This document shows, one piece after another, positions 10,435 to 18,646 of a stretch of 64,000 nucleotides of DNA. The translations under genes and the position numbers were made by a program. Position 1 is the first letter of the stretch; the number at the start of each line of letters is the position of its first letter. The notes below the pieces were generated by a model, which had not been told where the DNA came from, did no database searches, and saw only the letters and a program-made list of their open reading frames with translations. The stretch lies in contig JBQTHL010000052.1 of assembly GCA_052389915.1 (NCBI GenBank), positions 17,601-81,600 on the forward strand. Reading direction: 5' to 3'. Source of the stretch: Panacagrimonas sp052389915. GTDB taxonomy: Bacteria > Pseudomonadota > Gammaproteobacteria > Nevskiales > Nevskiaceae.

Positions 10435-12165
10435 TCAAAGCCCCGCAAGCTCCTGCTGCTTGAAGTCGTACCCGTAAACGTCACTGAAGAATTGCGGCAC
10501 GCCGTCCTCGTCCACGCGCGCGGTCAGATACACCAGGTGCACAGCGATCGGATTCTTCAGCATCACCTCTTCTTCCTTGCCGGCGTGCATCGCGGTCTTG
10601 ATGCGTTCGGCGGTCCACTCGGGCTGGTCGCGCAACAGGTACACCGCCAGGGCCTCCGGCTGCTCCAGCCGTACGCAGCCGTGGCTCAGGTCGCGCGTGA
10701 GCTTGTCGAACAGATTGTCCGCGGGCGTGTCATGCAGGTAGACGTTGTATCGGTTGGGGAACAGGAACTTCACATAGCCCAGCGAGTTGCTGGGTCCGGA
10801 TTTCTGTCGGAGCTGGAAGTCTGCCTCACTCTTCGCGTTCGCCCAGTCGATGCTGGAAGGGTCGATCACGATGGCCTTGCCGCCCTCGTAGCGCACCACC
10901 TCGATGTCTTTTTTCTCCAGGTAGTTGGAGTCCTTCACGATCGAGGGCCACATCTCCTTGACCTCGATGCTCTCCGGAATATTCCAGTAGGGGCTGAACA
11001 CGATCTTGGTCATCGTGTCGCTGAAGACGGGGGTGCGATGGATCGGCTGGCCCGCAATCACCCGCATTTTCAGAGGCACGGCTTCGCGCGCGTCGCGCAC
11101 CTGCATGCTGTAGCTCGCGATGTTGACAAGGATGTGGGGCGTGCCGAAATCCGCGGGCATCCAGCGCCAGCGTTCGAGGTTGAGTGCGAGCTGGCGCGCG
11201 CGCTCCGCGGCCGGCACGTTCATCGCTTCGATCATGGCCGTGCCGGGCACGCCGTCAGGGTCCATGCCGTGGCGGGATTCGAAACGGCGCACGGCTTCGC
11301 CCAGGTTTTCGTCATAGGTGTCGATGACGGCGATCTGCTTCGCGTCCGGCGTTTTTTCGGGCTGCGTCGCGTTGCGCTCCTCGAACTTGTCCTGCGCTTT
11401 CGACAGGTCTTCGTTGAACACGTTGTCGCCGCCGCGCGGTTCCTCCTGCATGTCGCCGAGGATCAGCAGATTGTTTCGCAGCGCCGCCAGGTGCGGGCTC
11501 GGCTCGCCGGCTTTCAGCTTCAGGTCCGCCGGAATGACTTGCAGTTTTCCCTCGGCGGCGATCTTGCGATAGCGCTGAAGCATCTCCCTCACGCGTGCGT
11601 ATTCCGGGTGCGGTGGAGCCAGTTCGTCTGCCAGCTTCTCCAGATCATTGCCGGCCACAGCTTTCTGCACGATGCCTGCAAGGTCGATCTCGCGCGGCGT
11701 GACGTTCCAGGTTCCGTCGATCTGCTTGGCGACGGGATGACCCAGCGCGATGTGCGAGCCGTAACGCAGCAACGTCTGGGTCAGCTCCAGCTCCAGCGCC
11801 GTCGCGGCGTTCAGATCTTTGTTGCCTTTCAGGCCCTGCACCTTGGCGGTGAGAGCATCGAACGCGTACTCCTGCGGATTCAGACCCTCGTCAGCCGACG
11901 CGGCGAGCACCGTCGTCAGGCTCTGCACCGCCGGCAGCGGCTCGCCCGCGACGATCCACGCCGGCTGGTTCTGCCGCAGCTCGTAGAACTTCCGGGTTTG
12001 ATCCCGAAGCTGCGGGTCGTCCTTGGCAGTACCGGCAGCAGCGAGCAGTGCCTTCAGGGCCTCGGATTCGCGGGCGGAAATCTCGGCCTGGCGCTGACAG
12101 CCCGCCGCGGCAAGAACCAGCAGGCATAAAAAAATTGCGCGAGCCTGGCTGCTGAAAAACGTCAT
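10435..12165 (-). CDS. L,D-transpeptidase lipoprotein (YcbB/LdtD-like)
   Basis: A 576-residue exported enzyme. The N-terminus is a lipoprotein signal (LCLLVLAAAGC). The middle has the long helical and peptidoglycan-binding region of the YcbB class (QPAWIV near the start, then RFESRHGMDPDGVPGTAMIEAMN). The YkuD catalytic domain follows, with HDTPADNLF and the LSHGCVRLE motif carrying the active Cys. It forms 3-3 peptidoglycan cross-links in the periplasm. It is separated from the smaller paralogue by a 15-base-arm hairpin and is divergent from the second Crp/Fnr gene. Confidence 0.93.
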   Translation of the reverse strand: MTFFSSQARAIFLCLLVLAAAGCQRQAEISARESEALKALLAAAGTAKDDPQLRDQTRKFYELRQNQPAWIVAGEPLPAVQSLTTVLAASADEGLNPQEYAFDALTAKVQGLKGNKDLNAATALELELTQTLLRYGSHIALGHPVAKQIDGTWNVTPREIDLAGIVQKAVAGNDLEKLADELAPPHPEYARVREMLQRYRKIAAEGKLQVIPADLKLKAGEPSPHLAALRNNLLILGDMQEEPRGGDNVFNEDLSKAQDKFEERNATQPEKTPDAKQIAVIDTYDENLGEAVRRFESRHGMDPDGVPGTAMIEAMNVPAAERARQLALNLERWRWMPADFGTPHILVNIASYSMQVRDAREAVPLKMRVIAGQPIHRTPVFSDTMTKIVFSPYWNIPESIEVKEMWPSIVKDSNYLEKKDIEVVRYEGGKAIVIDPSSIDWANAKSEADFQLRQKSGPSNSLGYVKFLFPNRYNVYLHDTPADNLFDKLTRDLSHGCVRLEQPEALAVYLLRDQPEWTAERIKTAMHAGKEEEVMLKNPIAVHLVYLTARVDEDGVPQFFSDVYGYDFKQQELAGL

Positions 12166-12335
12166 TCATTCACTCCGTAGTTTGTGGCCGCTGGCCTACC
12201 AGCATGCGTGATATCGGTGTTCTTCTCTGCCGGTTAGCGCACCTAGGAAGTCGCGCAGCAACAACCCTGTAGGTCGGTGCAGGTCGGGCTTCAGCCGACA
12301 CCCTGACGTGCACGGGTTGCTCCGTCGTCATGCGC

Positions 12336-12351
12336 TGTGTGGTACAGCGAA
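12336..12351. promoter_or_regulatory. CRP-like site upstream of the second Crp/Fnr gene
   Basis: TGTGTGGTACAGCGAA has one good half site and the same GGTACA centre as the site at 14483. It lies 70-85 bases before the start at 12421. The surrounding spacer (12166-12420) also holds an imperfect repeat around GTCGGGCTTCAGCCGAC near 12285. Confidence 0.5.
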
Positions 12352-12420
12352 CCGACCACCGAGAAACCAGCGATCACACTTCCGAGCTGGTCATCCCGCG
12401 TATCTTTTTAGGAGAGTGAA

Positions 12421-13128
12421 GTGCCTGCTGCAAGCGCCGCGCCTGTCGTCAACCGCTTGATCGAGGGACTGCCACGCGCGGAGCGAAAAAAGCTTCTGGA
12501 CCGATGCGAAACGGTCGATCTGGTTTTCGGCACTGTTCTGTGCGAGCCCGACCAGCCCTTTCGTCACGTTCACTTTCCGCTGTCAGGGTTTATTTCCCTG
12601 GTCGCGCCGCTGACCGGCCATCAACCGCTGGAAATGGGCCTGATCGGCAACGAGGGCGTGCTCGGCGCAACCCTGGTGCTGGGGGTTAACGAAGTGCCGC
12701 TGCGCGCCCTGGTGCAGGGTTCGGGTAGCGCCTTGCGCATGACCACCGTGCAGTTTCGGAAGGAACTGCACGGTAGCCCCGCCTTGCTGCGCATCCTCAA
12801 TCGGTACCTGTACGTCCTGATGGCGCAGCTCGCGCAAACCGCGGGCTGCACCCGTTTCCACGAGGTCGAGGCGCGGCTGTCGCGCTGGCTGCTGATGACG
12901 CACGACCGCGCCCATGCCGACCATTTCCATCTCACGCACGATTTCCTCGCCGGCATGCTCGGCGTGCGCAGGAGCGGCATCACCATCGCCGCTGGTGCGT
13001 TGCAGGATCGCGGTCTCATCAGTTACACCCGCGGCGAGATCAGCATTATCGACCGCAAGGGCCTGGAGGCGGCGTCCTGCGAGTGCTACGCCGCGGTCAT
13101 CGAGGACTATGCGCGGCTGTTCGCGTAG
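12421..13128 (+). CDS. Crp/Fnr family transcriptional regulator (second copy)
   Basis: A 235-residue paralogue of the regulator at 8780. It shares the beta-roll pattern (VLCEPDQPFRHVHFPLSGFISLV, EMGLIGNEGVLGATLVLG), the HTH (DFLAGMLGVRRSGITIAAGAL) and the ending LEAASCECYAAV. The start is a GTG after a clear AGGAGAG. The two copies flank the two L,D-transpeptidase genes. The ligand is unknown. The CRP-like site upstream makes auto- or cross-regulation plausible. Confidence 0.9.
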   Translation: MPAASAAPVVNRLIEGLPRAERKKLLDRCETVDLVFGTVLCEPDQPFRHVHFPLSGFISLVAPLTGHQPLEMGLIGNEGVLGATLVLGVNEVPLRALVQGSGSALRMTTVQFRKELHGSPALLRILNRYLYVLMAQLAQTAGCTRFHEVEARLSRWLLMTHDRAHADHFHLTHDFLAGMLGVRRSGITIAAGALQDRGLISYTRGEISIIDRKGLEAASCECYAAVIEDYARLFA

Positions 13129-13156
13129 CGGACCTGAGGCGCAATCCATATCCATC

Positions 13157-13172
13157 CGTGCGGTACTGAACA
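13157..13172. promoter_or_regulatory. Degenerate CRP-like site upstream of the histidine kinase
   Basis: CGTGCGGTACTGAACA keeps the GTGC-GGTAC core but has a weaker right arm. It lies between the second Crp/Fnr gene and the kinase, about 105 bases before the preferred kinase start. Confidence 0.4.
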
Positions 13173-13275
13173 GACGGTCATAGTAGCGCCGGGCATTGTG
13201 CAGTCTCGTGAAGGCACGACAGTGCTTTTTGCCCGGCCCCTCTTGAAAAGGCCTTCTGCACGGTGGGAAAACCTG

Positions 13276-14466
13276 ATGGGAAACGCCATGACCGTAACTC
13301 GCCAGCAGCACGCGTCTTCACTGGACGCTCCCGCAGCATCCGGCACCGCACGCTCAGTCGAAATCGAGAACGTGGATCGCCTTTGCGCCATGGCCGCTGC
13401 CTTGCTCGAAGTGCCTTTCGTCACCGTGGTCTGGGGTGCCGACGGCGCGCGCTCGCAGCAACATTCCTGGGTTCGCGAAGACAGCGAGCACCCCGCCCAC
13501 CTGGAGGTGATTCGGTTGCTGTGCTCGAACACGGTGCTCGGCGCCGTCCCCGTGACGATCGACGATATCCATCTTTCGCCGGTATTCAGCGCACTGCTCA
13601 CTGCCAGGGCCTCGACCATCCGGGCTTGCGCGGGCGTGCCATTGATGACGCCGGCCGACCAGTTGATCGGGCACCTGTTCGCGATGGACCTGGTCACCCG
13701 CCCCTGGACCGAACGCGAGTTGAGCGTGCTCACCACCGTATGCCGGCTGGTGGCGCTGGCGATCAAGCTCGCCGACGGCGCATCCGAGTCGGACCATAGA
13801 GCCGACGCCTTCTCGAACAAGTTCGAGGCGCAGGAAGATCTGCTCGCCGAAATTGCGCACGATCTGCGGCAACCGCTGGCCCTGATTTCGAACTGCGGAG
13901 AACTGCTGGCGCGCGAAGACCTGCCGCAACGTCATCGGCATGGGGAGACCTTGCGCAAGGGCGTGCGGACCATGAGCACCCTGATCGACGAAATGCTCAC
14001 GGCCAAGCCTTCGGCGAGCCTGGAGCTGCGGCATATGGACCCCGTGTCCATGGTCCGCGAGGCGGTCCATCACCTCATGCCGCTGGCCGCGCGCCATGGT
14101 TTGTCCATCGAAGGCTCGGTAGAGGAGGGCTTGCCCGCCATCCACTGCGATCTGGTCAAGGTGGAGCGCGTCTATTCGAACCTGATCGGCAACGCCATCA
14201 AGTTTGCGGCGCCGTCGAGCACCATTCGTCTCAGCGGCCGCCGAGTCGCCGAGGGCGTGCAGTTTTCCGTGAGCAACAACGGGTTGGATATTTTTGCCCC
14301 GGACGTCAGCAAGGTTTTCGAACGCCGATGGCAGGCGACGCAGGAAGGCGAAGGGCGCGGCCTGGGGCTGGCGATCGTGAAGAAACTCGTCGAGGCCCAC
14401 GGCGGTTCGGTCGGTGTTCGCAGCGAGGCGGGCACGACGGCGTTCTGGTTCACGCTTCCGGTCTGA
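13276..14466 (+). CDS. GAF domain sensor histidine kinase (orphan)
   Basis: About 396 residues. An N-terminal GAF-like sensor region (roughly residues 20-180) has no membrane segment, so the kinase is cytosolic. The HisKA H-box reads EIAHDLRQPLALIS. The HATPase domain has the N-box SNLIGNAIKF and the G-box GEGRGLGLAIVKKLVEAHGG. No response regulator lies next to it, so it is an orphan or acts on a distant partner. The start is uncertain: ATG 13276 and ATG 13288 are both possible, and a GTG at 13198 would overlap promoter sequence. Confidence 0.88.
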   Translation: MGNAMTVTRQQHASSLDAPAASGTARSVEIENVDRLCAMAAALLEVPFVTVVWGADGARSQQHSWVREDSEHPAHLEVIRLLCSNTVLGAVPVTIDDIHLSPVFSALLTARASTIRACAGVPLMTPADQLIGHLFAMDLVTRPWTERELSVLTTVCRLVALAIKLADGASESDHRADAFSNKFEAQEDLLAEIAHDLRQPLALISNCGELLAREDLPQRHRHGETLRKGVRTMSTLIDEMLTAKPSASLELRHMDPVSMVREAVHHLMPLAARHGLSIEGSVEEGLPAIHCDLVKVERVYSNLIGNAIKFAAPSSTIRLSGRRVAEGVQFSVSNNGLDIFAPDVSKVFERRWQATQEGEGRGLGLAIVKKLVEAHGGSVGVRSEAGTTAFWFTLPV

Positions 14467-14482
14467 GAAAGAAATTCCGTTG

Positions 14483-14498
14483 TGTGCGGTACAGCACA
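14483..14498 (+). promoter_or_regulatory. Best CRP-like palindrome, upstream of a candidate small RNA
   Basis: TGTGCGGTACAGCACA has perfect TGTGC/GCACA arms around GGTACA. It sits after the kinase stop, where no protein gene starts. Its centre lies about 40-47 bases before a plausible RNA start near 14531-14537, a class II activator position. Confidence 0.65.
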
Positions 14499-14536
14499 GA
14501 ACTCGTTTTTCCGAAGGCGCAACTTAGTACTCGTTG

Positions 14537-14658
14537 GCGCGAACCCCGAATCCGTACCTCTCCCTCCTGTTGTAGTCGCTTGTTCCCCACGAGCGATTCC
14601 CGGTGCGGATTCGGACCTTGTCCGCTGGTGCAGCACTGCACCAGCGGATTTTCTTTTT
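14537..14658 (+). ncRNA. Candidate small RNA with C-rich loops
   Basis: No protein gene fits this gap, but it folds well. A 9-bp stem (14546-14554 with 14606-14614) encloses the C-rich single-stranded tract CCTCTCCCTCC and an inner 8-bp hairpin (14576-14583 with 14589-14596) whose loop is TCCCC. A 13-bp terminator hairpin follows. C-rich loops facing Shine-Dalgarno-like G-rich targets are the hallmark of Xanthomonas sX13-type small RNAs, which have a similar length. The 5' end is a guess: the -10 region is weak (TAGTAC near 14525). The alternative is a structured 3' end of the kinase transcript. Confidence 0.55.
14621..14658 (+). terminator. Strong Rho-independent terminator
   Basis: Thirteen-base arms starting TCCGCTGGTGCAG pair perfectly across a 2-base gap and are followed by TTTTCTTTTT at 14649-14658. 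The T run is only on the plus strand. It therefore ends the kinase or small RNA transcript, not the convergent pigment operon. Confidence 0.92.
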
Positions 14659-14660
14659 CC

Positions 14661-15557
14661 TCAACCTTCTTTTGCTTTTATGTCCGGGGCCTGCTGGCGC
14701 TCGATTTCCTTGCGTTTGATTTCGAGATACTCGGCGCGTTCGAGCTCGCTCAATTGCAGCGGATATAGCTCTACCTTGGCATGCCAGTCGCTTAGGCGTT
14801 TTTCCAGCCGCTGCGGCGCCGGTACCGATAGCGCTTCCAGGTAGGTCTCGATCGCCAGGTAATAGCGCATGGTGTTGCGCTCGATCACGCCGCGCTCGCC
14901 TCCGATATAGACCGGCCCGCCGTCGTCCTCGCGCCCGACGACGCTGAAGCCCACCTTGTTGCGTCCGCTCGTCGCCAAGTACCCGCGCAGGGCCAGGCGG
15001 GCCGCAAAGCCGGTGGTGTACGAATAGGACATATGCAGGAAGCTTCGTGGCGCATCGAGCTTCACTGCCTCGAGCACGATGCGATAGCGGCTGGTGCCGA
15101 GCGGTCCCTTGTCCGCGCTCAGCATCACCTGCAAATAGTCGGGCGTGGTCTCAACTACCTTGTAGAGAAATTCGAGCCGCTGCGCATCCTCCAGCGGCTG
15201 GTCGTGCTTGCGTCCGACGATCACACGAAGCACGTCGCCGGCCTTCGAAGAAGAAGGGATGCAGGCCTTGACGTTGAATTGCAGAATCAGGATGTCGCAC
15301 CAGGCCTCCATGCTCTGAAGCGCCTTGCCGACAACAGAGAAGGGTTGTTCCATCCGCGCGTACACGCCGCCTGCCAGATCGCCGGAGTCCTCGCTCGATA
15401 CCAGATGCAGTGGACGCTGGAACGGGCTGCTCTTGAGGGGTTCGCGCAAGGCCGCGTGCCTGGCCTCGAGCGATGCGGCGTCCTGCGCCTGTACCGGCGG
15501 TACGACGGCCAGGGCGCAGAACAGCGCGAGTCGAACCAGGGGGCGGGAATGGTTCAC
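14661..15557 (-). CDS. Exported protein of unknown function, last gene of the pigment operon
   Basis: A 298-residue protein from the GTG at 15557, which overlaps the MipA/OmpV stop (GTGA). A signal peptide is clear (MNHSRPLVRLALFCALAVVPPVQAQ). The mature part has no family I recognise. It includes FLHMSYSYTTGFAARLALRGYLATSGRNKVGFSV, which could be a membrane-facing or lipid-binding region, and a charged C-terminal helix. It is the twelfth and last gene of a stop/start-overlapped series, so it is probably made with the envelope part of the pigment machinery. Confidence 0.75.
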   Translation of the reverse strand: MNHSRPLVRLALFCALAVVPPVQAQDAASLEARHAALREPLKSSPFQRPLHLVSSEDSGDLAGGVYARMEQPFSVVGKALQSMEAWCDILILQFNVKACIPSSSKAGDVLRVIVGRKHDQPLEDAQRLEFLYKVVETTPDYLQVMLSADKGPLGTSRYRIVLEAVKLDAPRSFLHMSYSYTTGFAARLALRGYLATSGRNKVGFSVVGREDDGGPVYIGGERGVIERNTMRYYLAIETYLEALSVPAPQRLEKRLSDWHAKVELYPLQLSELERAEYLEIKRKEIERQQAPDIKAKEG

Positions 15558-16393
15558 GGCTTGGACTGCGGCAACTCCCATTCCCAGCTCTTGAACGTGT
15601 AGAAAACGCCGATTGCGACGACCGTGCTGCTATCGGTTTCCACCAGCGGGCTGTCACGCATGACCGAGCCGCCCAGCGCGTCGTGCGTAATGCCCAGACC
15701 GATGCGCCATTTGTGTCGGCGCAGACCCAGGTAGGCCGTGGCGCGCGCACCGCTGTAACCGCCACCGACGTCATAGGCCGGCCGCTCAAGTGTCGCGAAC
15801 CGCTCCTCGACCGCATAGAAGTAGCGGTGATACTTGCTCGAAGCCCACAGCGGGCCGGCGCCGGCGCCGGTCTCGACCTTCCAGCCGCCTTGCGTCCAGT
15901 CGCGACGAAAACGCAGATGCGGATAGGCCAGCCAGCCGATGCCCTCGGCTTCCTTGAAATCCGCCGCCGCCACCGCGCGCACCGGCAGCCGCAAATCCCA
16001 GGTGCCGCCGGCCTCGCCGAGACGCCAGTCCAGCGAAGGTCCAATCTCGAAGGTCGGCAGCAACTCCGGCATGCCGCGGCGCACGGAATCCTGGCTGTCG
16101 TCGCCGGGCAGCGAGGCCGATGCGCTCAGTCCCAAGTGCAGCTTTTCGGTCTGGAACAGTCGTGCCACCAAGCCGTCGCGCGAGAGCTGCAAGCGCTCGC
16201 TGTGGTAGGCCAAGTAGGGCGTCGGCAACACGAGGGTGCCGACCTCCCCCGAGCCGCGATAGTCGGGCCGTGTGAGCGAGGCCACACCCGCGCCCAGATC
16301 CAGGCGCGTCGGCTCCGGCTTGGGCGCTGCCGCGCCCGTGAGCACGAGCAGCGCCGCGGCGCAGAAGATCAGGCGACGCGTGGTTTTCGGCAT
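15554..16393 (-). CDS. MipA/OmpV family outer membrane protein
   Basis: A 279-residue outer-membrane beta-barrel of the MipA/OmpV family. The start at 16393 gives a proper signal peptide (MPKTTRRLIFCAAALLVLTGAAA). The mature start LDLGAGVASLTRPDYRGS and the final aromatic strand VVAIGVFYTF are typical, and the length fits the family. It overlaps the upstream methyltransferase by 25 bases and the next gene by 4. MipA links lytic transglycosylase and synthase in E. coli, and OmpV-type proteins are porin-like. The role in a pigment operon is not known. Confidence 0.85.
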   Translation of the reverse strand: MPKTTRRLIFCAAALLVLTGAAAPKPEPTRLDLGAGVASLTRPDYRGSGEVGTLVLPTPYLAYHSERLQLSRDGLVARLFQTEKLHLGLSASASLPGDDSQDSVRRGMPELLPTFEIGPSLDWRLGEAGGTWDLRLPVRAVAAADFKEAEGIGWLAYPHLRFRRDWTQGGWKVETGAGAGPLWASSKYHRYFYAVEERFATLERPAYDVGGGYSGARATAYLGLRRHKWRIGLGITHDALGGSVMRDSPLVETDSSTVVAIGVFYTFKSWEWELPQSKP

Positions 16394-17121
16394 AACAAGA
16401 TGATCTCGGCGACGTCGTCCCCGGCTGCGAGTCCCGCCACCAGGCTGAGTTTTTTCTGGAAGCGCAGTCCCAGCGGCATGAACACCCGGTTGTACCACCA
16501 CATCGCGCGTTCGCGCCGGTGCACCAGCGCCCACATTCCCAGGTCGAGCAGGCGCGAAGACTTGGGTTGCATGCCGTAGACCGCGCTCTGCTCCACGATG
16601 AATCCGTGCTCGTCGAGCTTGGAAGCAAGCGCTTGCGGGTCGTAGCGGCGACGGTGGCCGACGAAGTCGTCGAACGCGGTCCACATCGCGGGATGCAGCG
16701 GCACCGACAGCAGAAAAGCCGCGCCCGGCGCGGCCACGCGCGACAGTTCCGACAGCGCGCCGTCGTCGTCGTCGACGTGTTCGACGATGTCCAGCGCGCA
16801 GACCAGTTCGAAGGCGCCGTCGGGAAACGGCAACGCAGTGATATTGCCTTGCACCGCGTTACCGCCATGCTCGCGCAGGCGTACGAGCGCCGGCACGCTG
16901 ATATCGACGAACTGCGTGCCCGCGATCGGCAAGCGCGGCCGCAGGCCAGGGGCTACTTCGAGCCGGCGCGGCGACTGTGCAGTCAGCTCTTGCACCAGCG
17001 GCCAGGTGTTGAAACGCTCGGGTGCAACAAGCTGCGAATCGCGCCACAGCGGGTCGTAAAATTTGCGGTTCGTGTCGAGCAGTTCTGACTCGCTGCGAAA
17101 CTGGAGAGTGGGTGGATTCAT
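16369..17121 (-). CDS. Class I SAM-dependent methyltransferase
   Basis: A 250-residue enzyme of the Methyltransf_11 type. The SAM site is a diverged glycine loop (LEVAPGLRPRLP), an acidic end of strand 2 (FVDIS), NITALPFPDGAFELVCALDIVEHV, then the ELSRVAAPGAAFLLSVPLHP strand. The ATG overlaps the PAP2 stop (ATGA). Aryl polyenes and xanthomonadins commonly carry an O-methylated aryl head, so methylation of the pigment head group is the natural guess. That assignment is from context only. Confidence 0.85.
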   Translation of the reverse strand: MNPPTLQFRSESELLDTNRKFYDPLWRDSQLVAPERFNTWPLVQELTAQSPRRLEVAPGLRPRLPIAGTQFVDISVPALVRLREHGGNAVQGNITALPFPDGAFELVCALDIVEHVDDDDGALSELSRVAAPGAAFLLSVPLHPAMWTAFDDFVGHRRRYDPQALASKLDEHGFIVEQSAVYGMQPKSSRLLDLGMWALVHRRERAMWWYNRVFMPLGLRFQKKLSLVAGLAAGDDVAEIILLCRKPRVA

Positions 17122-17837
17122 GTGCCGGCGACACTAGCACTTCGCTTCTGAACGGCCGCGCGCCAACGCGCATGCAGCATCGCTGCCACCCAGCCCAGCG
17201 CAACGCCGGCGATCACATCCACCGCGACGTGCTGGCGCGTCGCCAGCGTCGAGTACACGATTCCGCAGCCCCAGATCGCGCTGAGCATCCGCAACCAGTC
17301 GGGCGCGTTTGCACGGCGCAGCAGCCGGTCCAGCCAGATCGCCGTGAACACGGCAAAAGCAGCGTGCAGCGAGGGCAGGGCGTTGCCGACATCGTCGGCT
17401 GCGATGATGGAACCGAGCGGCGGATACTGCGTCCAGTCGAACGTCGTGCCCGGACTCGCGGTCGGCCACAGCAGGAACACCAGCATCCCCGCCAGGCTCA
17501 GCGCGACCATTGCCAGGTAATAGTCGAGCAACTCGCGCCGGTCGATCAGCAGGCCGGGCGCCAGCGCGACGTACGGCCACAGCGAAACATACAGCCACAG
17601 CGCACCCGGCCAGAATGCAATCCAGCGGTCTATCGGCGTCACCGGCATGAGCGTGACCGGCCACAGCGGAAACTTGAGCAGCAGGAAATAGCCGAGGAAA
17701 AATCCGCCCGCGATCAGGCAGGCCGCGAGCGTCTTGAGCACCGCGTGAGCCTTGAGTCCTTCCCAGAGTTGGTGAGCCCAGCCGGAATGCGTTGCCCGGT
17801 CCGGTTTGCGGATGACGGGAGTCGCAGCGCGAATCAC
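17118..17837 (-). CDS. PAP2 family membrane phosphatase
   Basis: A 239-residue inner-membrane protein from the GTG at 17837, which overlaps the deacetylase stop. It has about six hydrophobic segments. The PAP2 motifs are present in the PSLHA variant (LPSLHAAFAVF) and in YSTLATRQHVAVDVIAG, which supplies the catalytic His and Asp. Such enzymes remove or transfer phosphate on lipid carriers such as undecaprenyl or phosphatidic acid. In this operon it may process the lipid anchor of the pigment (inference). Confidence 0.85.
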   Translation of the reverse strand: MIRAATPVIRKPDRATHSGWAHQLWEGLKAHAVLKTLAACLIAGGFFLGYFLLLKFPLWPVTLMPVTPIDRWIAFWPGALWLYVSLWPYVALAPGLLIDRRELLDYYLAMVALSLAGMLVFLLWPTASPGTTFDWTQYPPLGSIIAADDVGNALPSLHAAFAVFTAIWLDRLLRRANAPDWLRMLSAIWGCGIVYSTLATRQHVAVDVIAGVALGWVAAMLHARWRAAVQKRSASVAGT

Positions 17838-18646
17838 GTCGTCGCCTCGCCGGCGCGCAGCAGCTCGGAGACGGTCACGCACTGCAAGCCGCGGCGCCGC
17901 AGGCCCCGGAGAATCCGCGGCAGCGCCTCCGCGCAGGCCGGACGGTGGCGACCCGGCAGGTCATGCCCGTCGTGCATCAGCACGATGTCGCCGGGCCGGA
18001 TCTTCCCCAGCACTCTTTGCGCGATGCGCTCGGGGTCGTCGCTGCACGTGTCGCGGCTGTGCAGCGACCAGGCCACCACCGTGAGTTGCAAGCGCTGTGC
18101 GGCCCGCGCCAGCGGCGGGCTCTTGAGCCCGATGGGCGGGCGGTACAGCGGCTGCGCCGGACGGCCGGTGAGCGCCGCGATGGCCTGCGCACCGCGCTCG
18201 ATTTCGCGCAACTGCCGGGGTGCGCCAAAGAAATTCTGCCAGCGCGAATGCTCCCAGGAATGATTGCCCAGCTCGTGGTGCTCGGCCTCGATGCGCCGCG
18301 CCAGCAGCGGATGTGCCTCCACCGAGCGGCCGATGGTGAAGAAGGTCGCGCGTGCCCCGAACTGCGCCAGCGCGTCGAGCACGGCGGGTGTCACTTCCGG
18401 GTCCGGCCCGTCGTCGAAACTCAGTGCCACGTAGCGGCTCTTGCGCGAGCCGTGGCTCACGGTGGGGTAGAACAGGCTCGAACCCGGCCGCGCAATGCCG
18501 TCGACCATCAGCGCCAGCAGAAGCAACGCGGGGATGCCGACGCTGAGCAGCGAGAACCCGAACAGGCCGATCGAGGCAGCGGCGACGGCAGCGCAGAACA
18601 GGAGCAACAGGTCAGCGCGCTGCGGCCATCCGGGCTTGCGGTTCAT
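17834..18646 (-). CDS. Polysaccharide deacetylase family protein
   Basis: A 270-residue protein with two N-terminal membrane segments followed by a NodB-homology domain. Visible motifs are SFDDGPDPEVT (metal-binding Asp pair), HELGNHSWEHSRW (the H-x3-H metal motif), RPPIG and a late DIVLMHDG. The catalytic side probably faces the periplasm. It is an addition to the usual aryl polyene gene set. The substrate could be an N-acetyl sugar placed by the nearby glycosyltransferase, which would make a glycolipid-like pigment (inference). Confidence 0.88.
   Translation of the reverse strand: MNRKPGWPQRADLLLLFCAAVAAASIGLFGFSLLSVGIPALLLLALMVDGIARPGSSLFYPTVSHGSRKSRYVALSFDDGPDPEVTPAVLDALAQFGARATFFTIGRSVEAHPLLARRIEAEHHELGNHSWEHSRWQNFFGAPRQLREIERGAQAIAALTGRPAQPLYRPPIGLKSPPLARAAQRLQLTVVAWSLHSRDTCSDDPERIAQRVLGKIRPGDIVLMHDGHDLPGRHRPACAEALPRILRGLRRRGLQCVTVSELLRAGEATT

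Noticed and set aside
10321..12129. A 602-codon plus-strand frame opposite the larger L,D-transpeptidase, and a similar 513-codon frame opposite the MMPL gene (20870-22411)
   Set aside because: Both lie inside genes with clear catalytic or family motifs on the other strand and show composition typical of antisense shadows.
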